A stretch of DNA of 5,175 bases from Defluviitaleaceae bacterium (GTDB lineage: Bacteria; Bacillota_A; Clostridia; Lachnospirales; WQUN01): the NCBI GenBank assembly GCA_009779525.1, contig WREB01000120.1, positions 1 through 5,175 of the forward strand. Direction: 5' to 3'. Shown here piece after piece: positions 1 to 5,175 of this stretch; the stretch's first letter is position 1, and each line of letters starts with the position of its first letter. The notes under the pieces are model-generated. The model searched no databases, was not told the origin of the DNA, and saw only the letters and a program-made list of their open reading frames with translations. The translations under genes were made by a program, and so were the position numbers.

Positions 1-1
1 C

Positions 2-268
2 GAACGCCTCGGCGGGCTGCAGTGGACGACCGGGGCGCGCAACCCCCTTTCCGGCGACGAATGCTGGCACGGGATGTACAAGAAGGTGGTCGAGGCGGGC
101 AAGGGCCTTTGGCTTAGCCTGCACGGCTACAAGCCTGAAGAGGCCGTGGACATCGCTACGGGGCTTGTTAAAAAGTTCGGGAACAGGCCGTTTTATTTCC
201 AGATGCCTCCGATGGACCAAAGCGAATACGACGCGATGATGATTCGCGCCGAAAGGGAATGGAAGTAA
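2..268 (+). CDS. URO-D superfamily protein, C-terminal fragment (5' end outside window)
   Basis: Only the last 88 residues are visible. The open frame runs in from the left edge without a stop, so the ATG at 74 is an internal methionine and not the start. The fragment begins with ERLGGLQWTTGARNP (residues 2-15 hold the recognisable part), then a Trp-His-Gly-Met-Tyr-Lys-Lys stretch, EAGKGLWL (about 31-38) and a PEEAVDIA helix (about 45-52). This 'LQWT.GA.NP ... YKK..EAGKGL ... PEE' order matches, from memory, the C-terminal barrel end of URO-D-like proteins often annotated as trimethylamine-corrinoid-type or uroporphyrinogen decarboxylase-like. True haem-pathway HemE is unlikely, because the usual HemE C-terminal GHG region is not seen. 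It lies 28 nt upstream of the oxidoreductase on the same strand, so it is probably in the same operon. The substrate is unknown, and the catalytic N-terminal part is out of view. The family call is moderately sure; a specific function cannot be given. Confidence 0.68.
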   Translation, partial: ERLGGLQWTTGARNPLSGDECWHGMYKKVVEAGKGLWLSLHGYKPEEAVDIATGLVKKFGNRPFYFQMPPMDQSEYDAMMIRAEREWK

Positions 269-283
269 AAGTTAAATAAAAAC

Positions 284-291
284 AAGGCGGA
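284..291 (+). promoter_or_regulatory. Ribosome binding site of the Gfo/Idh/MocA gene
   Basis: AAGGCGGA sits five bases before the ATG at 297, in an otherwise A-rich 28-nt gap. It is close to the Shine-Dalgarno consensus AAGGAGG and supports the chosen start. No promoter or terminator fits in the gap, which favours read-through from the upstream URO-D-like gene. Confidence 0.65.
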
Positions 292-296
292 CCGAT

Positions 297-1406
297 ATGG
301 ACAGGCAAATAAAGATAGGCGTGGTCGGGGCGTTCCGGGGGATGAGCCTGGCTAGTAACGCGGCCGCCTGCGGGATGAAAATCGCCGCGGTATGCGACAA
401 GGACGAAACGAGGCTCGCTTCGGCCGAAGTCGGGGCGGACGCCGCGCGCTGCGCCGACTACGACGATTTTCTCGGGCAAGACATCGAAGCGGTAGTTTTG
501 GCCAACTACTTCCACGAGCACGCGCCGTTCGCGATAAAGGCGCTTCGCGCGGGCAAGCATGTGCTTAGCGAAACCTCTTGCAACTTCACGCTCGCCGAAG
601 GCGCTTCGCTTTGCGAAGCCGTCGAGGAGACCGGGCAAATCTACATGCTCGCCGAAAACTACCCGTACACCAAGTTCAACCAGGAACTGAGGAGGCTTTA
701 CCAATCGGGCGAGCTCGGCGACGCGGTTTACGCGGAGGGCGAATACAACCACCCGATGTCTGACGAAGACTGCAAAAAATACGTTCCTGACGAATCCCAC
801 TGGCGAAGCTGGCTCCCCCCGGGCTACTACGCCACGCACGCGCTTGCCCCGCTCATGTACATAACTGGGCTGATGCCAAAAACCGTGGTTGGCTTTCAAT
901 TCGGGGCGGGGTCCGGCTGGGCGGGGCTATGCAAAATGGAGGGCGGGGCCGTTTTCAAGCTGCTCGGAGGCGGCGCGGCGGGCCATTCCGTTTTCTACCG
1001 GATCCACGGGACCAGGGGCGCCGCGGAGATAACGCGCGGCCCGGGCTACTTCGGGCCGGAAAACGTCCGCGTCTGGCACGAACCCTGGGACGCGCCGCAA
1101 GGCGTTCCCTTAGAGCGCGTCTACGCCCCCGAATGGCCGGACGAGCCGGGCGAAGCCGATGGCGCGGGCCACGGCGGCGGCGACTTCTGGGTCTGCCGTC
1201 GCTTCGCGCAGGCGGTCAGGTCAAATGCCCAGCCGTTTTTGGACGTGTACAGGGGCGTGGCGATGTCGTCCGCCGGGATCCTGCTTTGGAGAAGCATGCA
1301 AGCCGGCGGGGCGCCGCAGGACGTCCCCGATTTCAGGGACAAGGCGGCCCGCGAAAGCTGCGGGGGCGACGATTTCCGCCCAAATTTTAGGCGAGCGGCC
1401 AAATGA
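297..1406 (+). CDS. Gfo/Idh/MocA family oxidoreductase homologue
   Basis: Complete 369-residue protein, a usual length for this family of cytoplasmic NAD(P)-dependent sugar or polyol dehydrogenases. The N-terminal Rossmann domain (about 1-120) opens with IGVVGAFRGMSL (7-18), a GxxGxxRG nucleotide-binding loop, followed by AVCDKDETR (31-39) at the end of the second strand. HAPFAIKALRAGKHVLSE (75-92) is the family's conserved helix and strand before the EKP site. Here that site reads ETS (92-94), so the lysine often needed for catalysis is replaced by threonine. The C-terminal domain starts near MLAENYPYTKFNQELRRLY (117-135) and GELGDAVYAEGEY (138-150). It also has THALAPLMYITGLMP (180-194), carrying the conserved His181, and a GHGGGDF (291-297) stretch before the last helices. 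The start is supported by a good ribosome site. It overlaps the next gene by ATGA, implying translational coupling. The substrate is unknown, and a non-redox or atypical role is possible given the missing lysine. The family assignment is firm. Confidence 0.93.
   Translation: MDRQIKIGVVGAFRGMSLASNAAACGMKIAAVCDKDETRLASAEVGADAARCADYDDFLGQDIEAVVLANYFHEHAPFAIKALRAGKHVLSETSCNFTLAEGASLCEAVEETGQIYMLAENYPYTKFNQELRRLYQSGELGDAVYAEGEYNHPMSDEDCKKYVPDESHWRSWLPPGYYATHALAPLMYITGLMPKTVVGFQFGAGSGWAGLCKMEGGAVFKLLGGGAAGHSVFYRIHGTRGAAEITRGPGYFGPENVRVWHEPWDAPQGVPLERVYAPEWPDEPGEADGAGHGGGDFWVCRRFAQAVRSNAQPFLDVYRGVAMSSAGILLWRSMQAGGAPQDVPDFRDKAARESCGGDDFRPNFRRAAK
1389..1395 (+). promoter_or_regulatory. Ribosome binding site inside the end of the oxidoreductase gene
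   Basis: AGGCGAG lies seven bases before the ATG at 1403, within the last codons of the preceding gene. Together with the ATGA stop/start overlap at 1403-1406 it supports this start and suggests coupled translation of the two proteins. Confidence 0.5.
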
Positions 1407-2572
1407 ACCAACTCCGGCGCTTCTTAGCCGTTTGCAACGGCGAAAAGCCCGACTATGTGCCGACGTTCGGCTTTTTATGGGCGTCCGGCGTATCGGGCGG
1501 GGTCTTGAGGAAGACGTACGACCGCCTGGTCGAGACGGGGATGCCCGACATAGGCGGGGCGTGGGAGTCGGACGGCAGGCCGGTAAACCTTAAGGGCTGG
1601 CTCGATTACTGGGGGGTCGAGGTACCCGACGAAGCCGATTTTGTCGCGGGCGAATGGCCCGCGGGCATTAAGAGCGAAAAAACCGTGAGGGACGGATTCG
1701 AGTACATCGAATACGAAACGGGCGCGCTCACCAGGCAGTTCGTCGACAACGACATAACGTACGCGATGCCGGAATTTATCAGGCACCACGTCCGCGACCG
1801 CGAAAGCTTCGAGCGCTACAAGTCGTTTAGTTCGTTTGGCGCCCCGTGGGGCGCGGATAAAATCGACGCGGCGTGCGCGCCGCACAAGGGCCGCGAGCGC
1901 CCGCTTTGCTGCTTCGCGCTTGGCACCTGGGGGTACGTGCGTTCTTGCATGATGGGGCCCGAGGCCGCTTGCACCGTTTTTTACGACGACCCGGAGCTGT
2001 CCGGGCTCATATACGATTGGATCGGCGAGCAAAACAGAACGTACATGCTGCCCGTGATAGAGCGGCTGAAGCCCGAGGTCGTTTTGATAAACGAAGATTT
2101 TTGCTACAACAGGGGCCTTTTTATCTCGCCCGCTTTATTCGAGGAGTACTGCGCCCCGATATACCGCGAAATCGGCGAGACCGTTAAAAAGGCGGGCGTC
2201 CCAGTGTTCGCGCTCGACACCGACGGCTTCGCCGAGCCCGCGCTCCCGCTTGTTGTGCCCTACGGGGTAAACGCCGTTTTCCCGTGGGAGGCGAAGCCCG
2301 GCAACGACTTGTCCCGCGTCCGCGAGGCCTATCCAAAACTAATACTCTTCGGCGGGATCGAAAAGGAATGCTTAAACGAAGGCAACGAGGGTGCGATCAG
2401 CCGGTCGATTGACGAAAAAAGGAAGCTTATCCAAGCGGGCCGCTACTTCCCAAACGCCGACCACGGGATACAGCCGCCGGTCACGTTCGAAAATTTATGC
2501 AGGTTCATGACGCTGCTCCACGAAGCGACCGGCAACCCAAGCGGCGCTTTCCCGCGGCTCTATCCGAAATAA
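1403..2572 (+). CDS. Uroporphyrinogen decarboxylase-like (URO-D superfamily) protein
   Basis: Complete 389-residue soluble protein. The start overlaps the oxidoreductase stop as ATGA and has an upstream AGGCGAG. It is recognised by the URO-D barrel pattern in its second half: VLINEDFCYNRGLFISP (227-243), matching the family's 'EDm....gpliSP' segment; LFEEYCAPIYREI (245-257); ALDTDGFAEPALPL (270-283), the 'DsDG' strand; GVNAVFPWEAKPGNDL (288-303); LFGGIEK (315-321); and a final DHGIQPPVTFEN (353-364) near the barrel end. The N-terminus begins RRFLAVCNGEKPDYVPTFGF (5-24), in the place where haem-pathway HemE carries its RxPVWxMRQAGR substrate loop; that loop is absent. No HxC zinc-ligand motif of the MtaA/CmuA-type corrinoid methyltransferases is visible either. 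It is therefore probably neither HemE nor a classical zinc methyltransferase. Its coupling to a Gfo/Idh homologue, with another URO-D-like gene upstream, suggests a shared catabolic or demethylation step, which is inference. Family call sure, function unknown. Confidence 0.9.
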   Translation: MNQLRRFLAVCNGEKPDYVPTFGFLWASGVSGGVLRKTYDRLVETGMPDIGGAWESDGRPVNLKGWLDYWGVEVPDEADFVAGEWPAGIKSEKTVRDGFEYIEYETGALTRQFVDNDITYAMPEFIRHHVRDRESFERYKSFSSFGAPWGADKIDAACAPHKGRERPLCCFALGTWGYVRSCMMGPEAACTVFYDDPELSGLIYDWIGEQNRTYMLPVIERLKPEVVLINEDFCYNRGLFISPALFEEYCAPIYREIGETVKKAGVPVFALDTDGFAEPALPLVVPYGVNAVFPWEAKPGNDLSRVREAYPKLILFGGIEKECLNEGNEGAISRSIDEKRKLIQAGRYFPNADHGIQPPVTFENLCRFMTLLHEATGNPSGAFPRLYPK

Positions 2573-2610
2573 AAAACCCCGCGAAAAAATCGCGGGGTTA
2601 ATTTTTTTTT
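2573..2610 (+). terminator. Strong intrinsic terminator, usable from both strands
   Basis: A perfect 10-bp stem, AACCCCGCGA (2575-2584) with TCGCGGGGTT (2590-2599), closes a five-A loop and is followed by TTA-type bases and nine T (2602-2610). It begins two bases after the URO-D-like stop codon and ends that operon. Read on the minus strand, the six A at 2571-2576 become a T run after the same stem, so it can also terminate the converging membrane-protein gene that stops at 2620. Confidence 0.93.
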
Positions 2611-2619
2611 GCAAGCTGC

Positions 2620-3132
2620 TTAGTTTTCCTGGCCTCCGCCGTCGTTCCCTCCGTCGTTTCCGCCTCCGCCGCCCTTGTTTTGCGTTATCGTTATCGTGTC
2701 GAGCTTCTCGTAGGCGATCTTCGCAAGCGGCGCGACGATCGGGAAGTCCACCTGCTTGTAGCCGTAGGCCATCACGACCAGGTACACGATCACTATCGTG
2801 ATCGCTATCCCTATTATGATCGAGACCGCGCCCATGAGGATGATTGCGAGGATGTTAAGCAGGGGTATCGGCCGAAATATCGCTGAAACCAACTGGATCA
2901 CGATGTCCAGCGCCGCCCGAATCAACCCGACGACGAACGCCTGCGACGCGACGAACTTAACGAACTTGCTTTCCTTTTCCATCAAAAACACGACAAGCGG
3001 CACTCCCCATGCGAACCATTTTAAATAGGGGATCCATGTAACTACCACCATCGCCGCGAAAATCAACACCGCAAGTACGTTCGCGTCCATCCCGAGCGAA
3101 GACTTGTGCGGTTCGGCTTTCGTCGATTTCAT
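2620..3132 (-). CDS. Small DUF4870/Tic20-like integral membrane protein
   Basis: Complete 170-residue protein. A charged N-terminus (1-15) leads into hydrophobic segments at about 17-34, 36-51, 63-85 and 90-121; the last is long and may be two passes. The stretch FLMEKESKFVKFVASQAF (49-66) between helices resembles the 'EK.skFvrfhA.QS' signature of the DUF4870 (UPF0132/Tic20-like) membrane family. The later MAYGYKQVDFPIVAPLAKIA (121-140) fits that family's 'A.kg.....Pi.g..A' ending. The C-terminus (153-170) is a soluble, low-complexity Gly/Asn/Asp tail with a repeated NDGG unit. The start at 3132 is preferred because AGAGG lies eight bases upstream; Met15 is an alternative. No enzyme motif is seen and the family has no settled biochemical role. 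It lies downstream of feoB on the same strand but 131 nt away, so a functional link to iron uptake is only possible. The family call is moderate to good. Confidence 0.78.
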   Translation of the reverse strand: MKSTKAEPHKSSLGMDANVLAVLIFAAMVVVTWIPYLKWFAWGVPLVVFLMEKESKFVKFVASQAFVVGLIRAALDIVIQLVSAIFRPIPLLNILAIILMGAVSIIIGIAITIVIVYLVVMAYGYKQVDFPIVAPLAKIAYEKLDTITITQNKGGGGGNDGGNDGGGQEN

Positions 3133-3140
3133 ACGCCCAC

Positions 3141-3145
3141 CCTCT
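3141..3145 (-). promoter_or_regulatory. Ribosome binding site of the membrane-protein gene
   Basis: On the minus strand the bases read AGAGG within GAGAGGGTGG, eight bases before the ATG at 3132. This supports the upstream start over the internal Met15. Confidence 0.5.
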
Positions 3146-3154
3146 CGTTTATAT

Positions 3155-3168
3155 GCCCGCGCGCGGGC
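3155..3168. repeat. Perfect GC palindrome in the leader of the membrane-protein gene
   Basis: GCCCGCGCGCGGGC is a 14-base perfect inverted repeat. It lies 22 bases before the start codon at 3132 and about 9 bases upstream of the ribosome site. As RNA it could form a five-pair stem with a CGCG loop. No T run follows it in either direction, so it is not an intrinsic terminator. It might be an operator or a leader hairpin, or simply chance in GC-rich DNA. Confidence 0.4.
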
Positions 3169-3207
3169 CGAATGTCCAGTCCGTTCCGTTGCAGCATGCG
3201 CCTTCCC

Positions 3208-3237
3208 ATTTTAATACAACGTACGAGCCAAATACAA
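3208..3237 (-). promoter_or_regulatory. Candidate sigma-70-type promoter for the membrane-protein gene
   Basis: On the minus strand a TTGTAT box (3232-3237) and a TAAAAT box (3208-3213) are separated by 18 bases, in the only AT-rich patch of the 131-nt gap between feoB and the small membrane gene. The -10 box is good and the -35 box is weak. The site would give a leader of roughly 70 nt containing the GC palindrome. It is based on consensus likeness only. Confidence 0.3.
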
Positions 3238-3260
3238 ATAAATCTTGCGCCGCCCGCAAA
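3229..3260 (-). terminator. Weak intrinsic-terminator-like hairpin after feoB
   Basis: Just past the feoB stop codon (3264-3266) the minus strand reads TTGCG, a GGCGG loop and CGCAA (3245-3259), a perfect five-pair stem. It is followed by GATTTATTTGTATTTG, rich in T but interrupted. The short stem and broken T run suggest partial termination at best, so some read-through into the downstream membrane-protein gene is likely. Confidence 0.4.
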
Positions 3261-3263
3261 TAT

Positions 3264-5175
3264 TTATCCGAATAAAGCCAAAACAAGCCCCCCGGCCTTA
3301 TGCACGCAAAACGCGGCGGCCCAGGCGAAGCAGGTTTGGTAGGCCACCATGAAAAGCGTCCATTTGAGGCTCCCGAGCTCGCGCCTCGCGGTCGCGACCG
3401 CGGCGACGCAGGGCGTGTACAGAAGCGTGAACGTCAAAAAGCTGATCGCCGAAAGCGGGTCGAACAAGTTTCTTAGCTCCGACGCGGATCCCGCGAGCAC
3501 CGCTAGCGTGCTTATTACGGCTTCTTTTGCGGCGAGGCCCGCGATTAGCCCGGTCGAGACCCTCCAGTCGCCGAAACCGAGCGGGGAAAAAACGACGCCG
3601 ACTAGCCGCCCGAGGGAGGCGAGCATGCTTCCGGCGCCGTCCGGGACATAGTTTAGGCGCGTGTCGAACGATTTCAAAAACCAAACGACGACCGTCGCGA
3701 AAAGTATTACCGTGAACGCGCGCCGCAAAAAATCCTTCGCCTTATCCCATATCAGCGCAAGCACCGACTTTAGCGAGGGAAGCCTGTAGTTTGGAAGCTC
3801 CATCACGAACGGGACCGGCCGGCCCCTAAACAGCGTCCGCTTCATGACGAACGCGGAAAGCGTCCCGAAAATGATCCCGGCGAGGTAAAGCGATATCATG
3901 ACCAGCGCCTGGTTCCCCGGAAAAAACACCGAAGCAAGCATCGCGTATATCGGAAGCTTCGCGCCGCAGCTGACGAAAGGCGTAAGCAGCACCGTCATTT
4001 TTTTGTCGCGCTCCCCGGGCAGCGTCCTCGCGGCCATCACCGCCGGGACCGTGCAGCCGAAGCCGATCAACAGCGGAACGAAGCTTTTTCCCGAGAGCCC
4101 GATCTTTCTTAGCGGCTTGTCCATTACATACGCGACCCTCGCCATGTAGCCGCTGTCCTCGAGGAGCGACAGCAAAAAAAACAGCGTTAGCACTATCGGC
4201 ACGAACCCGAGAACCGCGCCGACTCCGGAAAAAACCCCGTCGATAAAAAGCGAGCGCACGATCGGGTTGAGCCCGTAGCTTGTAAGCGCCGCGTCGGCCG
4301 CGCCGGCCAAAAGGCCGATAAGATAAACCGTCAGCGCGCTCAGCCTGTTTCCGACCGCGCCGAACGTCAGGAAAAAAACCGCGAGCATTATCAGCAAAAA
4401 CGACGGGATCGCAAAAATTTTATGCGTCAGCACCGAGTCTACGCGTACGCTCCTTATATATTCGCGGCTAAATCTTGCCTTCGCGACGCACCTTTCGCAC
4501 ACCTCGCCGATGAACGCGTAGCGCATGTCGGCCATCGCCGCTTCCCTGTCGGTGCCAAGCTCCGCCTCCATTTCCTTGACGGCGTGCTCGATCATCTCGG
4601 TTTCGTTTTGCGTGAGCGAAAGCTTCGCCAAAACAGGGTCGTCGCCCTCGACGAGCTTTGTCGCGGCGAAGCGCACGGGAAGGCTTTGCCTTAAAGCGTG
4701 GTCCTCGATCAGATGGGAAATAGCGTGGATCGCCCTGTGCACAGCACCCGAGCAAAAGTCTATTCGCGTCGGCGAAACGCGCCCGAGGGCCGCCTCCTCC
4801 GCCCGCTCGACCAGTTCGTCAAGCCCCTGTTTCTTCGCCGCGGAAATCGGCACGACCGGGACGCCGAGCTCTTCCTGCAGCGCGGCTATGTCGATGCTCC
4901 CGTTGTTGGCCATCACCTCGTCCATCATGTTGAGCGCCAGCACCATCGGGATTTGCAATTCGATCAGCTGCATCGTCAAGTACAGGTTGCGCTCGATGTT
5001 CGTCGCGTCGGCTATGTTTATGATCGCGTCGGGCCTGGCTTTAAGCAGGAAATCGCGGGTCACGATCTCCTCGCTCGTGTACGGCGAGAGCGAGTATATC
5101 CCGGGAAGGTCGACGATCGAAGTGTTTTCGCGGCCGGTGATAACGCCGGTCTTTTGCTCGACGGTAACTCCGGGA
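3264..5175 (-). CDS. feoB: Ferrous iron transport protein B (FeoB), 5' end outside window
   Basis: FeoB is an inner-membrane Fe(II) importer with an N-terminal GTPase domain. The frame stays open to the right edge (636 residues visible), so the GTG at 5063 is an internal valine and not the start. About 30 residues, including the G1 P-loop, are missing compared with E. coli FeoB. Visible GTPase motifs are PGVTVE (residues 1-6, switch I with the G2 Thr), DLPG (22-25, G3), NMMD (82-85, G4) and SAAK (111-114, G5). A helical spacer follows, and the membrane part starts near residue 250. LEDSGYMARVAYVMD (338-352), GFGCTVPA (371-378, first gate with its Cys) and PFVSCGAKLP (399-408, second gate with its Cys) are intact. 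So are GLIAGLAAKEAVIST (542-556) and LLYTPCVAAVAT (584-595, with a third conserved Cys). No frameshift is seen and the protein should be functional. feoA, if present, must be upstream outside the window; no feoC follows. Regulation by an iron repressor would lie upstream, out of view. Confidence 0.97.
   Translation of the reverse strand, partial: PGVTVEQKTGVITGRENTSIVDLPGIYSLSPYTSEEIVTRDFLLKARPDAIINIADATNIERNLYLTMQLIELQIPMVLALNMMDEVMANNGSIDIAALQEELGVPVVPISAAKKQGLDELVERAEEAALGRVSPTRIDFCSGAVHRAIHAISHLIEDHALRQSLPVRFAATKLVEGDDPVLAKLSLTQNETEMIEHAVKEMEAELGTDREAAMADMRYAFIGEVCERCVAKARFSREYIRSVRVDSVLTHKIFAIPSFLLIMLAVFFLTFGAVGNRLSALTVYLIGLLAGAADAALTSYGLNPIVRSLFIDGVFSGVGAVLGFVPIVLTLFFLLSLLEDSGYMARVAYVMDKPLRKIGLSGKSFVPLLIGFGCTVPAVMAARTLPGERDKKMTVLLTPFVSCGAKLPIYAMLASVFFPGNQALVMISLYLAGIIFGTLSAFVMKRTLFRGRPVPFVMELPNYRLPSLKSVLALIWDKAKDFLRRAFTVILFATVVVWFLKSFDTRLNYVPDGAGSMLASLGRLVGVVFSPLGFGDWRVSTGLIAGLAAKEAVISTLAVLAGSASELRNLFDPLSAISFLTFTLLYTPCVAAVATARRELGSLKWTLFMVAYQTCFAWAAAFCVHKAGGLVLALFG

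Noticed and set aside
168..899. 243-codon minus-strand open frame opposite the oxidoreductase gene.
   Set aside because: It is antisense to a gene with clear family motifs. The translation is rich in Arg and Val with no recognisable domain, as expected from the complement of GC-rich codons.
929..1593. Overlapping plus-strand frames within the oxidoreductase and start of the URO-D-like gene.
   Set aside because: They are Arg/Ala/Gly-rich, without motifs, and out of frame with two strongly supported genes; this is typical of high GC content.
1475..2032. 185-codon minus-strand open frame opposite the second URO-D-like gene.
   Set aside because: It is a shadow of a well-supported gene; the product has no motif, and its composition is that of reverse-read GC-rich codons.
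2..2572. Corrinoid-dependent methyltransferase system.
   Set aside because: No corrinoid-binding protein (DxHxxG motif) or activator is present in the window, and the complete URO-D-like protein shows no zinc-ligand motif. It could only be tested with sequence beyond the left edge.
3106..3342. 78-codon plus-strand open frame spanning the gap between the membrane gene and feoB.
   Set aside because: It overlaps the ends of both minus-strand genes, and the product has no recognisable features. I found no convincing support for it.
4045..4068. Threonine in the FeoB gate motif (GFGCTVPA where E. coli has GFGCNVPS) as a possible altered pore.
   Set aside because: As I recall, the Thr variant is common in Bacillota FeoBs and the gate cysteine is kept, so it is a lineage feature and not an anomaly.
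5061..5063. GTG as the start codon of feoB.
   Set aside because: The frame continues upstream to the window edge and encodes the conserved PGVTVE and DLPG GTPase motifs, so this codon is an internal valine.

Overview
The window looks like ordinary chromosomal DNA from a GC-rich anaerobic bacterium. Two things favour a member of the Bacillota (Clostridia) or a similar gut or sediment anaerobe. One is the FeoB ferrous-iron transporter, whose NMMDE and GFGCTVPA motif variants I associate with Bacillota FeoBs. The other is the mix of URO-D-like proteins with a Gfo/Idh/MocA protein, which is common in fermentative anaerobes. This taxonomic guess rests on motif memory and gene content only and is of moderate to low certainty.

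Left half (1-2610, plus strand): a tight three-gene run. It holds the last 88 codons of a uroporphyrinogen-decarboxylase-like (URO-D superfamily) protein, then a complete Gfo/Idh/MocA-type NAD(P)-binding oxidoreductase homologue (297-1406) 28 nt further on. A second, complete URO-D-like protein (1403-2572) overlaps the oxidoreductase by the four bases ATGA. The run closes with a strong hairpin plus T-run terminator at 2575-2610. The spacing suggests one polycistronic message with coupled translation of the last two genes. The substrate is unknown. URO-D-like proteins outside haem synthesis include methyltransferases acting on corrinoid cofactors, but this window holds no corrinoid protein, and the complete URO-D-like protein lacks the obvious zinc-ligand and haem-pathway motifs.

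Right half (2620-5175, minus strand): feoB, whose 5' end lies beyond the right edge, is followed after a 131-nt gap by a small four-helix-type membrane protein of the DUF4870/Tic20-like kind with a Gly/Asn/Asp tail. The gap holds a weak terminator-like hairpin just after feoB, a candidate promoter and a GC palindrome, so the small gene may be expressed partly on its own. It converges on the left operon, and the terminator at 2573-2610 can serve both directions.

I saw no tRNA, rRNA, CRISPR array, insertion sequence, phage gene or attachment site. The long antisense open frames are codon shadows of the GC-rich genes. I do not see a clearly new defence or mobile system. The least understood part is the URO-D / Gfo-Idh / URO-D operon.
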